NCBI GenBank assembly: GCA_037447655.1
Contig: JBBHKE010003041.1
Span: 1 to 62,000 of the forward strand
Length of the DNA: 62,000 bases
Direction: 5' to 3'
Source: Zygnema cylindricum
Lineage: Eukaryota > Streptophyta > Zygnematophyceae > Zygnematales > Zygnemataceae
Shown here: in pieces, positions 44,195 through 56,451 of the stretch
How positions within the stretch are numbered: position 1 is the stretch's first letter
Layout of the letters: the number at the start of each line of letters is the position of its first letter
Translations under genes and position numbers: made by a program
Notes under the pieces: model-generated
What the model saw: only the letters and a program-made list of their open reading frames with translations
Told to the model about the DNA's origin: nothing
The model's database searches: none

Positions 44195-47100
44195 GGCTGT
44201 CCTATTGTACTTCTTCTATCGTCCTCGGCCATATTTGTACCGATGCTGATTGTTTCCAGCAGTACTTAGCGTTGTCCTATTCATTCGAAGGAACCATCTT
44301 TCGAGGGTTTTCTTTTTAGAAATTATCCAAAATAAATTTCTGCTGAAAGACCATGCCTTCATTTAGCTTATGCTAGAAGGGCTTAATCTCAATAAGTCGC
44401 AGCTGATTGATCCTCATAAGGCTGACTGCCATAAACGTCAAAATAAAATTTGGGTACAGATCTTGCTAAGCATGTCTGACTCTGCTGTTCATTGTTAATG
44501 GCAACTGTAGCTGGCTCTGTCCAAATGAGACTAATGTAATTACTTTCAATCCAGGTTTAGTGTTTAGAGATGCACTACCAGTTGAACACGGTATTTACTT
44601 TTGCTTTGTTAGATCTATAAAGTGTTAACAATGTTGAGATGAGTTTTAGCCAGTTGTAAATGTGTGAGTCAGGTAGATCTAGAAACCAGGAAATGGTTAT
44701 ATTTTTTAGGAAACTTTGTTTTGAATGACATCGTTTATGACAGTTTCTTAGTCATTTTTAATCATCTCCATTTTTTCTCTTAGATTGTGTGCGGAGTTTT
44801 GTTCAACCATGTGAGTTTACTTAGGCAGAGGCCTTAATTGATTGTTTTTGTATCTGTTCCTCTTTATTCTTCCCACTGAAAGTTTGTGTTTCAGCTTTCG
44901 TATTCCCTTCATGTTATGGTTGGTCTTAAATGTTTTTAGAAGTCGAATGTCGTGAGGCACACTTTGCATAGTTGAACTGATGAGCATTGTACCTTGTGTC
45001 TGCAAGCAATGTGGAGTTTGTTGGTGTACAAGCTAACGGTCTTGGGATAAATTTGAGTCCTCTTTCATTAAGGATGTTGGGATATGAAAATGTGTCGGAC
45101 TTGCACCATGATCTTCTAAGCAACTGTCAACACTACAGGTGGTTGCTGATGATGTTCGAAGGTGCAACTCCTGCAGTTTTAACTGTACCCTCTTTTGATC
45201 TTCTGTTCCATATTTCAATGACAGAACTTTGGTTTCTTCCTTCTTAACGGTGTGTTACTGCAACTGCCGTACCTATGTGTACCAACCTGTACCAATCTGT
45301 ATCAAAAGGTATTATTTTTGAAAAGCCGTTGTCACTGCGCGCAGCAAAAATTGTCACTGCGGTTAGCATTACTCAAGATTTATTAGCGTTATTGAGAAAT
45401 CAGAATGAACAATACTAAGGGCACTTTCCCATGTGCTAAAGTTACAGTTATTTTCTGTCGTTTTCCTTTGTAACTTTGGAAAAAAAGGAAAAAATCTGCA
45501 GCCGTACCAAAAAATTCAAATGACAACCGTACAAGTTACGTTCCATTAAAACTTTAGCTGGACCGCAGTTTGTCGTCTATCGCGATTCACTTTATCGTTT
45601 AGCGAGTTTCGACCCACTTTCAGATCATCTTCAAACTTTAATAAAATCACCTCGCGAGGTGATTTTAAATAAAGTTCCACGACGTGGCCGAATATGCATA
45701 TAATTTCGCACGCGCCGGAGGTTTTTGACAAAATTTTCCTCAAAAAAAATCAGACTGCACGTTTACAGCCTGTACGTACTTTTTTCCGTGCACCTTTTTC
45801 CGTACAGAGGCAGTGGAGGGGTCTTGACCAACGGACGCCATTTCGCAAAAGCGAAGTCCGTGAAAGGGCCTCTCTCTCTCTCCCTCTTCCACTAATGCTT
45901 ATATCTCACAATTCTTGCAATGAAAAAAGGCAAGAAAGGTATCTAATGAAAGATCTATGAAAACGATTTCTTTTGACTATCTTTGAGCATATTTTGATGG
46001 CAAGTAGAGTAGGAAAAGACAAAAAACAACAATCGGAAAATCATGGCGGAAAGTTTTAGAAATTGTGACGTGGGCGCTGTCATGGTTGAGCATGACGCGC
46101 GTGACGTCACAATGTAACAAACCCTAAACAGCTGCAATACCTCCACGTCGACAGTGTGGCGTGCATATATTTTTGAAGTGACGGAAACTGTTCAACGTGC
46201 GGGTGGACGTCTGAAATCGAATTTGAGTGGAAGTTTCGCAACATTTTGTGTACCGTTTATGTGTCACATGTTTCGTACACGTCTACGCTTGTCACTTTTT
46301 GAAGTAACAAGTTATATGCGATTACATCGGAATGCTCATAAAGATGTACGGAGAATCTTCGCTAGAAACAAAGTTACAAGATTAAAGTTTCGGTTACATG
46401 GGAAAGTGCCCTAACTTAGTGCGAAGAACTATTGCAGATCGTATTCCACGCCCTTAAATAATAGTGTATTAGTTAGGGTAACCTTCCATCAGTTGTTCCC
46501 AGTAATCGTACGAACACGTTTACTGGCAGTAATATTTGTAACTCACCTCCATCAGGTCGTGCCAGTGAACCTAAAATTGCTGACGTGATAGACTACACTG
46601 ATACCACGTAGATCCTGTTGAACCGCCCGGGAATAATCATCATTCTTAAAGGACAATCAAAACTGCGTATGTGTATGGACAGATGCCGATTAAAATATCT
46701 AGTAGTGTCGCGCTTCTGTAACGTACAATCTGAACGTTCAGGGTTGTCGTTTAGGGTTGAACGTTTAGGATTGACGTCGTAGCAACAGCCACGGAAACCG
46801 CTGCCAAATTGATGTTTGTACAAATGTCCAAGAATGTACCATTTGTATGTGAATGTATTATCGCTGTACTTGATTGTGCACATTTATGAAGGAGGGGTAA
46901 CAGGATGTCCTACAACCAAGGTTTTTTTGTCGTCGAACAGGGTGGCTTTGATTGCAGAAGGTACAAGCCATTTGCCACATGTAACTTTATAACTTCACGT
47001 CCGTCATGGATCGACTCTGACATTACAAGTGGACCAAAATACGCGTCCAGTAAACGCTAAGTGTCCTCCTGAGGACAGTCGTAGGAGACTAGCCAGGTTA

Positions 47101-47854
47101 TGGAAACAAGGGGTATTTGCGTCGAAAATTGAAAATCAGACGGTGGAGATTTTCGCCAAGAAGTCTCGAGAATCTCAACAAACATTTAGTAAACATCTTT
47201 TGTTTAAAAAAAATAAAAAGCAGTACGCCTTCGTATGGAAAGGTACTTTCCCCAGTAAACAACCCCACTTTTCGCTTGATGGAAGGTTACCCTTAGTGTT
47301 ATGACCACAAATAACGCTGAGCGGTGAACCCAGCTATCGTTATTAGTGTTAAAAAAAAATGACGTAAACGCCTATTTAGTGTTAATGACGCTAATTTGTG
47401 ATTGTGTCCAAAAAATAAATAGCATTAACGTCCCTAAATCTTTAATGCTAATAACGACGAGCGGTGTAGCTCTTGAACCATAGATGCTCAATTCGTACGG
47501 ATTTGGGCCTTTTCCCGATTTTTACGTAGTATTCGCGATTTTATACGTTTGATAAAATTAGTATAGATTTCTCTGTACGGACATGTACAAAGATGCACGG
47601 AAAGGGAAATGCTAGAAAATCCTTAAAGAATCTTTAAAGGTACGGACAACTAACATAAATGTACGGAATTACACGGAAAGTGTACCCTACAAAGCTAATA
47701 ATACGGCAAATCTTTGTCACCCGTACTAAAATATAAAGGAACGTACGACAATGTACCCTAAGAGCACTAAAATCCCCCATATAAAACCCTAAGAAGTACG
47801 GCTATGTATAAACATTGCACGTAAATGTACGAAAGATGTAGCGCAACTGTACTG
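44195..47854. other. Intergenic, no gene seen
   Basis: About 3.6 kb. It contains a perfect palindrome at 45642-45667, a CT-rich run near 45872, and a copy of a dispersed repeat at 47253-47296. At 47310-47470 there is a possible degenerate MITE with ATAACGCTGAGCGGTG and ATAACGACGAGCGGTG. ORFs up to 96 codons overlap on both strands and lack recognisable motifs. Confidence 0.5.
45642..45667. repeat. 26-bp perfect palindrome
   Basis: TAAAATCACCTCG followed directly by its reverse complement CGAGGTGATTTTA, centred on CGCG. With one indel the symmetry extends to ACTTTA/TAAAGT (about 45635-45676). Confidence 0.93.
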
Positions 47855-48782
47855 TGTTGTCTTTTTTGGAAAGCTTTCAGTCTCAGAGCAGCGCAGCTGC
47901 TTTACAGACAAAGCAGCGCAGCTGCTATACAGACAGAGCAGCACAGCTGCTATACAGCAGAGCAGCTGCTAAACAGCAGAGCAGCTGCTATACAACAGAG
48001 CAGCTGCTATACAGCAGAGCAGCTGCTATACAGCAGAGCAGCTGCTATACAGCAGAGCAGCTGCTATACAGCAGAGCAACTGCTATACAGCAGAGCAGCT
48101 GCTATACAGCAGAGCAGCTGCTATACAGCAGAGCAGCTGCTATACAGCAGAGCAGCTGCTATACAGCAGAGCAGCTGCTATACAGCAGAGCAGCTGCTAT
48201 ATTGCAGAGCAGCGCAGCAGCGAAGCTGCAACACAGACAGGACAACGCAACCATGATTATATTTGATATGGTCCGTACGGACAACGCTGCGTCTGATATT
48301 CTTAATGTGATTCTGTACAGGATAGAGCAATTGCGATAGATACGATTCTAGGTAGCTTAGTGGTAGCTCAGTGGTAGCTTAGTGATAGCTCAGTGGTAGC
48401 TTGACAGATTAGTGGTAGCTTGGTGGTTTGATGTACCTATCAAGTACACTGGTGTTGCCTGTTCAACACAAGTATAAGACTTAGGACTCATAACATATTA
48501 TGTATCCAGACTTCCAAGTAGTAAAACTGCAGACAGTTTTTGGGAAACTTCTGAGTATTATATCTTAAGTGTTGTCAAGTCAATTGTTCTAAAACTTTGG
48601 GAGTTATCACTGTTTATGCTACTCTATATTCTGATAGAGTTTTGTGAAGTTTGGATGGTTGTATAAGAATTGGTGAGCACTTAAGAACAGTTGTTTGGTA
48701 GGATTCTTGATAGCTTTTGAGAGTGTATCATGTCTACTTCTACTACTACTCCTCTACCTGCACCGGTGGTTGTAGAACAACG
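47855..48782 (+). mobile_element. Family-3 copia LTR (first of three)
   Basis: 928 bp, TGTTGTCTTTTTTGG start. Its end reads GAACAACG instead of ACAACA. It is longer than its sisters because of the 19-bp array at 47962-48208. 11-mer alternations of GTAGCTTAGTG/GTAGCTCAGTG follow at 48350-48420. The gag ATG (48730) is 17 codons plus two bases from the end. Confidence 0.88.
47962..48208 (+). repeat. 19-bp tandem repeat, 13 units, inside LTR
   Basis: Exactly 247 bp of the unit GCAGCTGCTATACAGCAGA with few variants. It contains the palindrome AGCAGCTGCT (an E-box-like CAGCTG). Because 19 is not a multiple of three, all frames are open and give a 19-residue repeat; no protein is implied. Confidence 0.93.
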
Positions 48783-49540
48783 GGTTATGGGCCTGTCATC
48801 AAGAATTCCTATCTTTTCCGGGGATAAGTATGTTTACTGGGCGGATATGGTGGAGACACACTTTGAAAATGTTAATCTTTTAGATATCTTGGATGGTTCG
48901 CTGGATGAATCTGATCCGTCATGGTCCAAGAAAAATACGCAAGCTCGTTCTATTCTGAAATTTTGTATATCTGAGGACTTAGCTATGTCTAGGATAAAAA
49001 TGAAAAAAACAATTGATATCTGGAAATCACTTAAAAGTGATTATGAAGAGGCCAATGTCCAGGAAGAGCTTCTATTGGCTGGAAAAATTTGGGACTATAA
49101 GTACACTGGCGGTACAATGGCTCAATATTCTAACAAATTTCGTATCCTTGTAGATGCACATGCTTGTGCAGGTGGGGTGTTTCCTCCTTTTCAACAAGCA
49201 GCATTGCTCATGAGGGGTCTCCCTCGTAATATGAAAGGAGCATCTGACATGCACAAACAAAAAGATAAAGCTAGCTGGACTTTGCAGTTAGCCATCAATA
49301 TTTTACTAGAAGAGGAAGCTACGTCTAATATTCTCAATGTTGAGCAAGTAGAGGCCTTTAATTTGGACTTTGAGAGAAAAGGACAGTTTAATCAGCAAAC
49401 GAATCAATTTAATCAGTTCAGACAATTTAATCGAGGTGGAAATAGACAATCAAACAATGCATGCTCTTTTTGTAGTGAGAGAGGTCATGGATACAAATTC
49501 TGTCCTAAGCTTAAAAAAGCTAACGATACAGGTTTATACA
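48730..49540 (+). CDS. Family-3 copia Gag, intact up to an assembly gap
   Basis: The frame starts at the ATG inside the LTR (MSTSTTT leader) and crosses the primer-binding site (RVMG). It continues through copia Gag sequence (SRIPIFSGDKYVYWADMVETHF, KIWDYKYTGGTMAQYSNKF, LLMRGLPRNMKGASDM) to a complete CCHC knuckle CSFCSERGHGYKFC near 49460-49505. It is open until the run of N at 49541. Gag forms the cytoplasmic particle and binds the RNA. The sister copy at 50788 has a stop just before the knuckle where this one reads GGA. Protease and the rest of pol are lost in or beyond the gap. Confidence 0.85.
48783..48797 (+). promoter_or_regulatory. Primer-binding site, half-tRNA iMet type (variant)
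   Basis: GGTTATGGGCC follows the LTR and matches 11 bases of the family-2 site; the next bases TGTC differ from CACC. The corresponding site at 50847 is GGTCATGGGCTTGTC, more decayed. Confidence 0.6.
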
Positions 49541-49550
49541 NNNNNNNNNN
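49541..49550. other. Assembly gap (10 N)
   Basis: Ten N bases in the middle of family-3 copia sequence. The sequences on the two sides are not colinear copia, so the true gap size is unknown. Confidence 1.
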
Positions 49551-49795
49551 AGACAACATATCGTCAACGCGACGAGAAAGACATATCGTCGACGCGACGA
49601 AACAGATATTTAGTCGACGCAACGAGACTCTGACTTTCGAAAGGTTTTTCTGTTGTGAGGGGATTTCGAAATCTGAGTCATAGCGGCGCGTCGACGCCAC
49701 TATTTGATCGCGTCGTAGCGTCGTATCGTTATATCGTTAATCGTTCAGTGGATCAGGGTGATGTAGTGTTACCACCTAAATAGCGTCTCACCGTC
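49551..49795. other. Unplaced sequence after gap, CGTCGACGCGACGA repeats
   Basis: The first ~75 bases contain three variants of ATCGTCGACGCGACGA-type sequence, and further CGTCGACGC and CGTCGTAGCG words follow to about 49730. It does not match other copia parts in the window and has no ORF of note. Copia sequence resumes near 49796. Confidence 0.5.
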
Positions 49796-50018
49796 ACTAA
49801 AGCCCTTCCTGCTCCTAAGCTGAAGTATTGTAGGGACGCAGTGGGATTAAGTGAATAGTTGAATTGCTGCACTGCTATACTGCCACTCTGCGATAAATCC
49901 ACCATTGTGATGTAGTGGGACTAGGTGACTTGCTAATTGCTATATTGCTATGCTGCGATGCTGCGCTAGTTTATCACCGCAGCTGCGCGGCGATACTGAG
50001 TCTAAAGCTTTAGGGGAG
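49796..50018 (+). pseudogene. Last codons of family-3 pol, 3' UTR and polypurine tract
   Basis: 49796-49858 encodes the pol C-terminus (LPAPKLKYCRDAVGLSE and stop TAG), nearly identical to 54885-54940. A ~145-bp untranslated stretch follows and then AAAGCTTTAGGGGAG (50004-50018), the polypurine tract just before the LTR. Confidence 0.8.
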
Positions 50019-50846
50019 TGTTGTCTTTTTGGAAAGCTTTCAGTCTCAGAGCAACGCAGCTGATTTATAGACAAAGCAGCGCAGCTGCTATACAGAAAGA
50101 GCAGCGCAACTGCTATACAACAGAGCAGCGCAGCTGCTATACAGCAGAGCAGTTGCTATACAGCAGAGCAGCTGCTATACAGCAGAGCAAGAGTTATACA
50201 GCAGAGCAGCGCAGCAGCAGAGCAGCGCAGCAGCGAAGCTGCAACACAGTCAGGACAACGCAACCACGATTATATTTGATATGGTCCGTACGGACAACGC
50301 AGCGTCTGATATTCTTAATGTGATTCTGTACAGGATAGAGCAACTGCGATAGAAACGATTCTAGTCAACTTAGTGGGAACTCAGTGATTATTTAGTGGGT
50401 AACTCAGTGGTAGCTTAGTGATAGCTCAGTGGTAGTTTAGTGATAGCTCAATGGTAGTTTGACAGATTACTGGTAGCTTGGTGGTTTGATGTACCTCTCA
50501 AGTACACTAGTCTTGCCAGTATAACACAAGTATAAGACTTAGGACTCATAACATATTATGCATCCAAACTTCCAAGTAGTAAAACTGCAGACAGTTTTAG
50601 GGAAACTTCTGAGTATTATATCTTGAGTGTTGTTTGGTCAATTATGCTGAAACTTTGGGAGTTATCACTGTTTATGCTACTCTATATTTTGATAGAGTTT
50701 TGTGAAGTTTGGATGCTTGTATAAAAATTGGTGAGCACTTAAGAACAGCTGTTTGGTAGGATTCTTGATAGCTTCTGAGAGTGTATCATGTCTACTTCTA
50801 CTACTACTCCTGCTCCTCCACCTGCACTGGTAGTTCTAGAACAACA
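50019..50846 (+). mobile_element. Family-3 copia LTR (second of three, shared)
   Basis: 828 bp, TGTTGTC...ACAACA. It lies after a polypurine tract and before a primer-binding site, so it serves as 3' LTR of the left unit and 5' LTR of the right unit. It contains only about four to five variant 19-bp units. The gag ATG (50788) is 19 codons plus CA from the end. Confidence 0.88.
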
Positions 50847-53800
50847 GGTCATGGGCTTGTCATCAAGAATTCCTATCTTTTCCGAGGATAAGTATGTTTA
50901 CTGGGCGGATATGGTGGAGACACATTTTGAAAATGTTAATCTTTTAGATATCTTGGATGGTTCGCTGGATGAATCTGATCCGTCATGGTCTAAGAAAAAT
51001 AAGCAAGCTCGTTCTATTCTGAAATTTTGTATATCTAAGGACTTAGCTATGTCTAGGATAAAAATGAAAAAAGCAATTGATATCTGGAAATCACTTAAAA
51101 GTGATTATGAAAAGGCTAATGTCCAGGAAGAGCTTCTATTGGTTGGAAAAATTTGGGACTATAAGTACACTGGCGGTACAATGGCTCAATATTCTAACAA
51201 ATTTCGTATCCTTGTAGATGCACATGCTTGTGCAGGTGGGGTGTTTCCTCTTTTTCAACAGGCAGCATTGCTCATGAGGGGTCTCCCTCGTAGTATGAAA
51301 GGAGCATCTGACATGCTCAAAGAAAAAGATAAAGCTAGTTGGACTTTACAGTTAGCCATCAATATTTTACTAGAAGAGGAAGCTACGTCTAATATTCTCA
51401 ATGTTGAGCAAGTAGAGGCATTTAATTCGGACTTTGAGAGAAAATGACAGTTTAATCAGCAAAGGAATCAATTTAATCAGTTCAGACAGTTTAATCAAGG
51501 AGGAAATAGACAATCAAACAATGCATGCTTTTATTGTACTGAGAGAGGTCATGGATACAAATTCTGTCCTAATCTTAAAAAAGCTAACGATACAGGTTTA
51601 TAGAGGCCGGGATGGCAACAAAGCCCATTTTACAAAGGCTTCACGGGGCATACACCTCGTGGAAATGCACTATTTTCGGCTTCTTCGTCTCTCAAAAACG
51701 AGACTTTGACGGTTTCTACGGAAGATGATACGGATCTATTCGCTATGGCGGCTGCAATGGAGGGCGCGAAGGACCCTGGATGGATAATGGATACAGGAGC
51801 GTCAGCCCACATGTGCTGGAACAAGGCCATCTTCAAAAATCTGAAAACAACGCCGGAGAAAAATATTTATTATGCTTGTGGAATGAGTGTCCAGACTCGT
51901 GCTGTGGGTGATGTGTCCTTACTAGTTGATGTAGAAGGAAAAGCAATTGAATGGACTTTTCACAATGTCTTATTTTTACCTGACTTTAAGAAAAATCTGT
52001 TTTCTACGTGTTGGTAGAGAGTAAAGGCTTTGAGGTTAATTTGAAAAATGGTCGGCAGGTTGTTAGCAAAATTGGCAAGGTTGCGGTTACTGGTACTAGA
52101 GATAGTAGCAAGATGTATCGCATGGATATGGCTAATACCAAGGAGAATGATGTTCTGTACTCCGGTGTTTTGCACTCAGATGAGTTGTGGCAAAAAAGAT
52201 CAGGCCATGTAAACTATGATAGTTTGAGGAAAATGGTCCTTGATGGAAAAATAGAGGGTGTATCAATCACAAATGAGCCGGTCAAAACTTGTGATGGTTG
52301 CGCTTTAGGCAAAATCCACAGATTGCCATTTCCTAAAGAGTCTGAGCATCGGTCACAGAAACTCTTACAACAAATTCATTCAGATGTCTTTGGTCCGGCG
52401 AAGGTTCCATCTGCCACGGGGATGAAATATATGGTCACCTTCACATATGATATTTCCAGGTTTACAAAAGTTTACTTCATAAAGGAGAAGAGTGAAGTGT
52501 TTGGTCATTTCAAACACTATAAAGCATGGGCTGAAAAGCTTCATAATTTACCTATTTTGCAGCTTAGATCGGACAATGGTGGTAAAATACATCAAAGGAA
52601 TTTGAAGCCTTTTTACTCGAGGAGGGAATAAGTCATCTATTGACTGTTCCATATTCACCGAAACAAAACGGGGTGTCGGAAAGACTGAATAGAACTCTCA
52701 CGGAGAGCTCTAGGTCGATGCTCGCAGATAAAAATGTGGATTCGAAATTCTGGGCTGAGGCTCTAAATTGTGCAGTTTATATTAAGAATAGGATAGGATC
52801 AAGATCGGTAGGAACTACTCCTTACGAGATTTGGACAGGAAACAAACCAAATGTTAGCCATTTCAAGGTCTTTGGTAGTCAATGCTTTATATTGGATACT
52901 TCTCAAGATAGATGGAAAATGGAACCGAAGGGATTAACGGGTATTCTGTTAGGATATGATGATCACTCAAAAGGTTATAGAGTCTTTGTGTTTGAGGGCA
53001 GAAAATAGTTGTAGCAAGGAACATCATTGTTAAAGATGAACTAGACTCCATAGATTTATTTAAAATGACAGAGCAGCAAAGGCAACAAAAGGTACAGGAA
53101 TATGTCATTTTAGATTGCATGCATGATATTGTCCCGCAGATTCCACAAACTCCGGTGGTGACTATGGAGTCTGAATCTCTTCAAGTTCCTCAACAAATTC
53201 AGATCCAAACGGACCAACTGCAATCAGAACGCACAGATCGCAACCAGCGCAATCAGCGCAACGCACGGCATCGGACAATCTCAGCCTCATAATTTCCGGG
53301 GGAAGAAGATCAAGCAGCCGTCTGCAAGCAAGCTCTCACTTTGCCTACTCGGCAGCCTCAGGGGAGCTTTGACCATTCAGGAGGCATTCTCATCACCAGA
53401 AAGGAATCACTAGATCGAGGCAGCAAACGACAAAATGAAGTCCATCATGGAGGCTCAAACATGGGAGCTTGTGGACCTTCCTCCAGACCGAAAATCGATC
53501 GGCAGCAAATGGGTATTCAAGGTGAAGTTAAATCCTGATAACACCATTGAACGTTATAAGGCCAGACTTGTGGCAAAGGGGTATAATCAAAAGGAAGGAA
53601 TCGATTTTGAAGAAACTTTTTCTCTGGTTGTAAGATTTCCGATAGTTAGAATTTTGCTGTCTGTAGCTGCTATAGAAGAAATGGAAATACATCAGATGGA
53701 TGTAAAGACGGCCTTTTTGCACGGAGAACTAGAAGAGACCATTTACATGCAGCAGCCTGAAAAGTATGTGTAACCAGGAAAAGAGCACTTAGTATGCAAG

Positions 53801-54940
53801 TTGCTAAAATCTTTGTACGGCCTAAAACAGGCCCCCAGACAGTGGAATCTAAAGCTTGATGAATTCTTGACTAGCCTAGGATTTCAAAGGATAAGTTCTA
53901 ATCACTCTATCTACGTTCTAAAGGGTGATAATGAAATAGTATATATAGCAGTGTATGTAGATGATTTGCTATTAATTTGCAAATCAATGGCTGAAATTAA
54001 CAAAATTAAAACAGCTCTAAACTCACGGTTCGAGATGAAAGACCTCGGTGAGGCAAAATATATTTTGGGTATCCAGGTAGAGAGGGACAAAAATAAGAAA
54101 ATAATAAAATTGACTCAAAAAGAGGCCATTGGAAACATGTTAGATGAGTACGGAATGCGGGGGGCAAAAGGATGTTTAACTCCAATGGAGTTTCGGCAGA
54201 AGTTAGAGGGAGAAGAGACAGAACCAGGTGTCATTGTTAGCGAGTATTTAGAGTCAGGGGAGAATGATCCTATGAGAATAATACCTTATAGACAGATAGT
54301 GGGAAGTTTAATATATTTCATGAACTGTACCCGTCTTGACATTGCTGCAGCAGTCGTGGTACTGAGCAGGAGTCTAGAAAATCCGAGAAAATCTGATCTT
54401 GATGCAGCAAGGAGAGTCTTAAAATATTTGGCAGGAACTAAAAATCTCAAACTCACTCTAGGCGGAGGAGAAGTCAAGCAGCAAACATGGATTGATGCAA
54501 GCTATGGCAACATACGAAGCCGGAAATCCACCACGGGATTTGTTCTACAAATTGGGAACGGTACTTGCTGCTGGAGCAGCAAACTTCAAAAGGTTACAGC
54601 ATAGTCGACAATGGAGTCAAAGTATATGGCAGCAAGCTCGGCCCTCAAAGAACTCTTATGGGTAAAATCCATATTTTAAGAACTAGGATACATGTAAGTT
54701 GGTCCACAGGTGATCAGGTGTGATAGCCAGGCTGCCATTGCCATTGCCTCTAACCCGAGTCATCACATCAAAAGCAAGCACATGGATGTACGATTACACT
54801 TTGTAAGAGAAAAAGTGTTATCTAGAGTGCTTAAATTATGTTATTTTCCAATGCAAAAATGATTGTTGATATGCTCACTAAAGCACCTTCCTGCTCCTAA
54901 GCTGAAGTATTGTAGGGACGCAGTGGGATTAAGTGAATAG
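50788..54940 (+). pseudogene. Full-length family-3 copia gag-pol, multiple lesions
   Basis: All domains are in order. Gag is at 50788-51444, the zinc knuckle CFYCTERGHGYKFC near 51526-51567, protease DTGASAHMC near 51790, pre-integrase at 52100-52340, integrase at 52380-53000, RT at 53435-54330 (YVDDLLLI box) and RNase H at 54480-54840, ending in the same LSE stop at 54938. Lesions seen: TGA at 51445, TAG at 51601, frameshifts near 52015, 52575 and 53005, TAA at 53771, TAG at 54602 and others in RNase H. No functional polyprotein is expected. Compare the intact gag part at 48730. Confidence 0.9.
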
Positions 54941-55076
54941 TTGAATTGCTGCACTGCTATACTGCCACTCTGCGATAAATCCCCATTGTGATTTAGTGGG
55001 ACAAGGTGACTTGCTATTTGCTTTATTGCTATGCTGCGCTAGTTTATAACCGCAACTGCGCCGGGATACTGAGTAT

Positions 55077-55091
55077 AAAGCTTTAGGGGAG
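55077..55091 (+). promoter_or_regulatory. Polypurine tract
   Basis: AAAGCTTTAGGGGAG immediately before the third LTR, identical to 50004-50018; the expected plus-strand primer. Confidence 0.8.
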
Positions 55092-55884
55092 TGTCGTCTT
55101 TTTGGAAAGCTTTCAGTCTCAAAGCAGCGCAGCTGCTATACAGACAAAGCAGCGCAGCTGCTATATAGATAGAGCAGCACAGCTGCTATACAACAGAGCA
55201 GCGCAGCTGCTATACAACAAAGCAGCAGCTATACAGCAGAGCAGCTGCTATACAGCAGAGCAGCGCAGCAGCGAAGCTGCAACATTGTCAGGACAACGCA
55301 ACCACGATTATATTTGATATGGTCCGTACGGACAACGCAGCGTATGATATTCTTAATGTGATTCTGTACAGGATAGAGCAACTGCGATAGATACGATTCT
55401 AGTCAACTTAGTGGGAACTCAGTGGTTACTTAGTGGGTAACTTAGTGGTAGCTTAGTGATAGCTCAGTGGTAGCTTATTGATAGCTCAATGGTAACTTGA
55501 CAGATTAGTGGTAGCTTGGTGGTTTGATGTACCTCTCAAGTACACTGGTGTTGCCAGTTCCACACAAGTATAATACTTAGGACTCATAACATATTTTGCA
55601 TCCAGACTTCGAAGTAGTAAAACTGCAGACAGTTTTTGGGAAACTTCTGAGTATTATATCTTGAGTGTTGTCAAGTTAATTGTGCTGAAACTTTGGGAGT
55701 TATCACTGTTTATGCTACTCTATATTTTGATAGAGTCTTGTGAAGTTTGGATGTTTGTATAATAATTGGTGAGCACTTAAGAATAGCTGTTTGGTAGGGT
55801 TTTTGATAGCTTCTGAGAGTGTATCATGTCTACTTCTACTACTACTACTGCTCCTCCACCTGCACCGGTAGTTGTAGAACAACA
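55092..55884 (+). mobile_element. Family-3 copia 3' LTR (third of three)
   Basis: 793 bp, start TGTCGTC (one change from TGTTGTC), end GAACAACA. It has fewest 19-bp units of the three. The ATG at 55826 with 19 codons plus CA is retained although no gag follows. The right flank CGACA does not match the left flank TACTG of the first LTR. Confidence 0.88.
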
Positions 55885-56451
55885 CGACAATCCACCCCAA
55901 ATGCTGATGCGTCCCCAAATGCGTGATTGTGCTCTTCTCTGTCCCTTCCCCCCCAGGGAAATATATAGGTGATAATGAGGAAGCAAGTAAAAAAAAAAGG
56001 TACCCTGTAATCCCCCAAATTTTTTGTTAATCCATCGCAATCCCACTAAATGCTACACCCATGAGCACTCTCGGAAGTATGGAAAAGAGAATGCGAGTCG
56101 CCAAATCGGCCCATAAGAACTCAGAACAGAAACCAAGGACGACCACAACAATGCGCAAATAACTCCCACGCAGAAATATAGAAACAATAAAAATCGGCTC
56201 TTTCATAGTAAACAATATCACTTGCCTCAGAGAATAGAAATAAAGATAGTAATCATTGATAATGGTGAAGCAAGCTCACATACCCCAGAGTGCAACGATG
56301 ACAAAACTCAGAAGAGGAAACCTCTCCAAATTGCTCCGAAGACAAATATGATTCTCCCTCACCCCTCAGTTCCGTCGTACGAATCCGACCATACTCTTTT
56401 TAGTTTCAAATAGCGAAAGAACAAACCACCAAAAGAGAGGATAGTGCCAAC
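55885..56451. other. Spacer between two copia elements
   Basis: About 570 bp not similar to copia parts in the window. Short ORFs on both strands carry no recognised motif. Confidence 0.5.

Noticed and set aside
44987-45247. 86-codon ORF downstream of the STIG1-like gene
   Set aside because: No motif, no splice or context support, and overlapped by ORFs on the other strand.
47825-48339. Long ORFs encoding a 19-residue repeat (SCYTAEQLLYSRAAAIQQS-like)
   Set aside because: They are translations of the 19-bp LTR minisatellite, open in all frames because 19 is not a multiple of three; they sit upstream of the gag start.
48361-48420. Regular GTAGCTTAGTG/GTAGCTCAGTG units considered as a CRISPR-like array
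   Set aside because: Units are 11 bp, contiguous, without unique spacers, and lie in LTRs of a plant retrotransposon.
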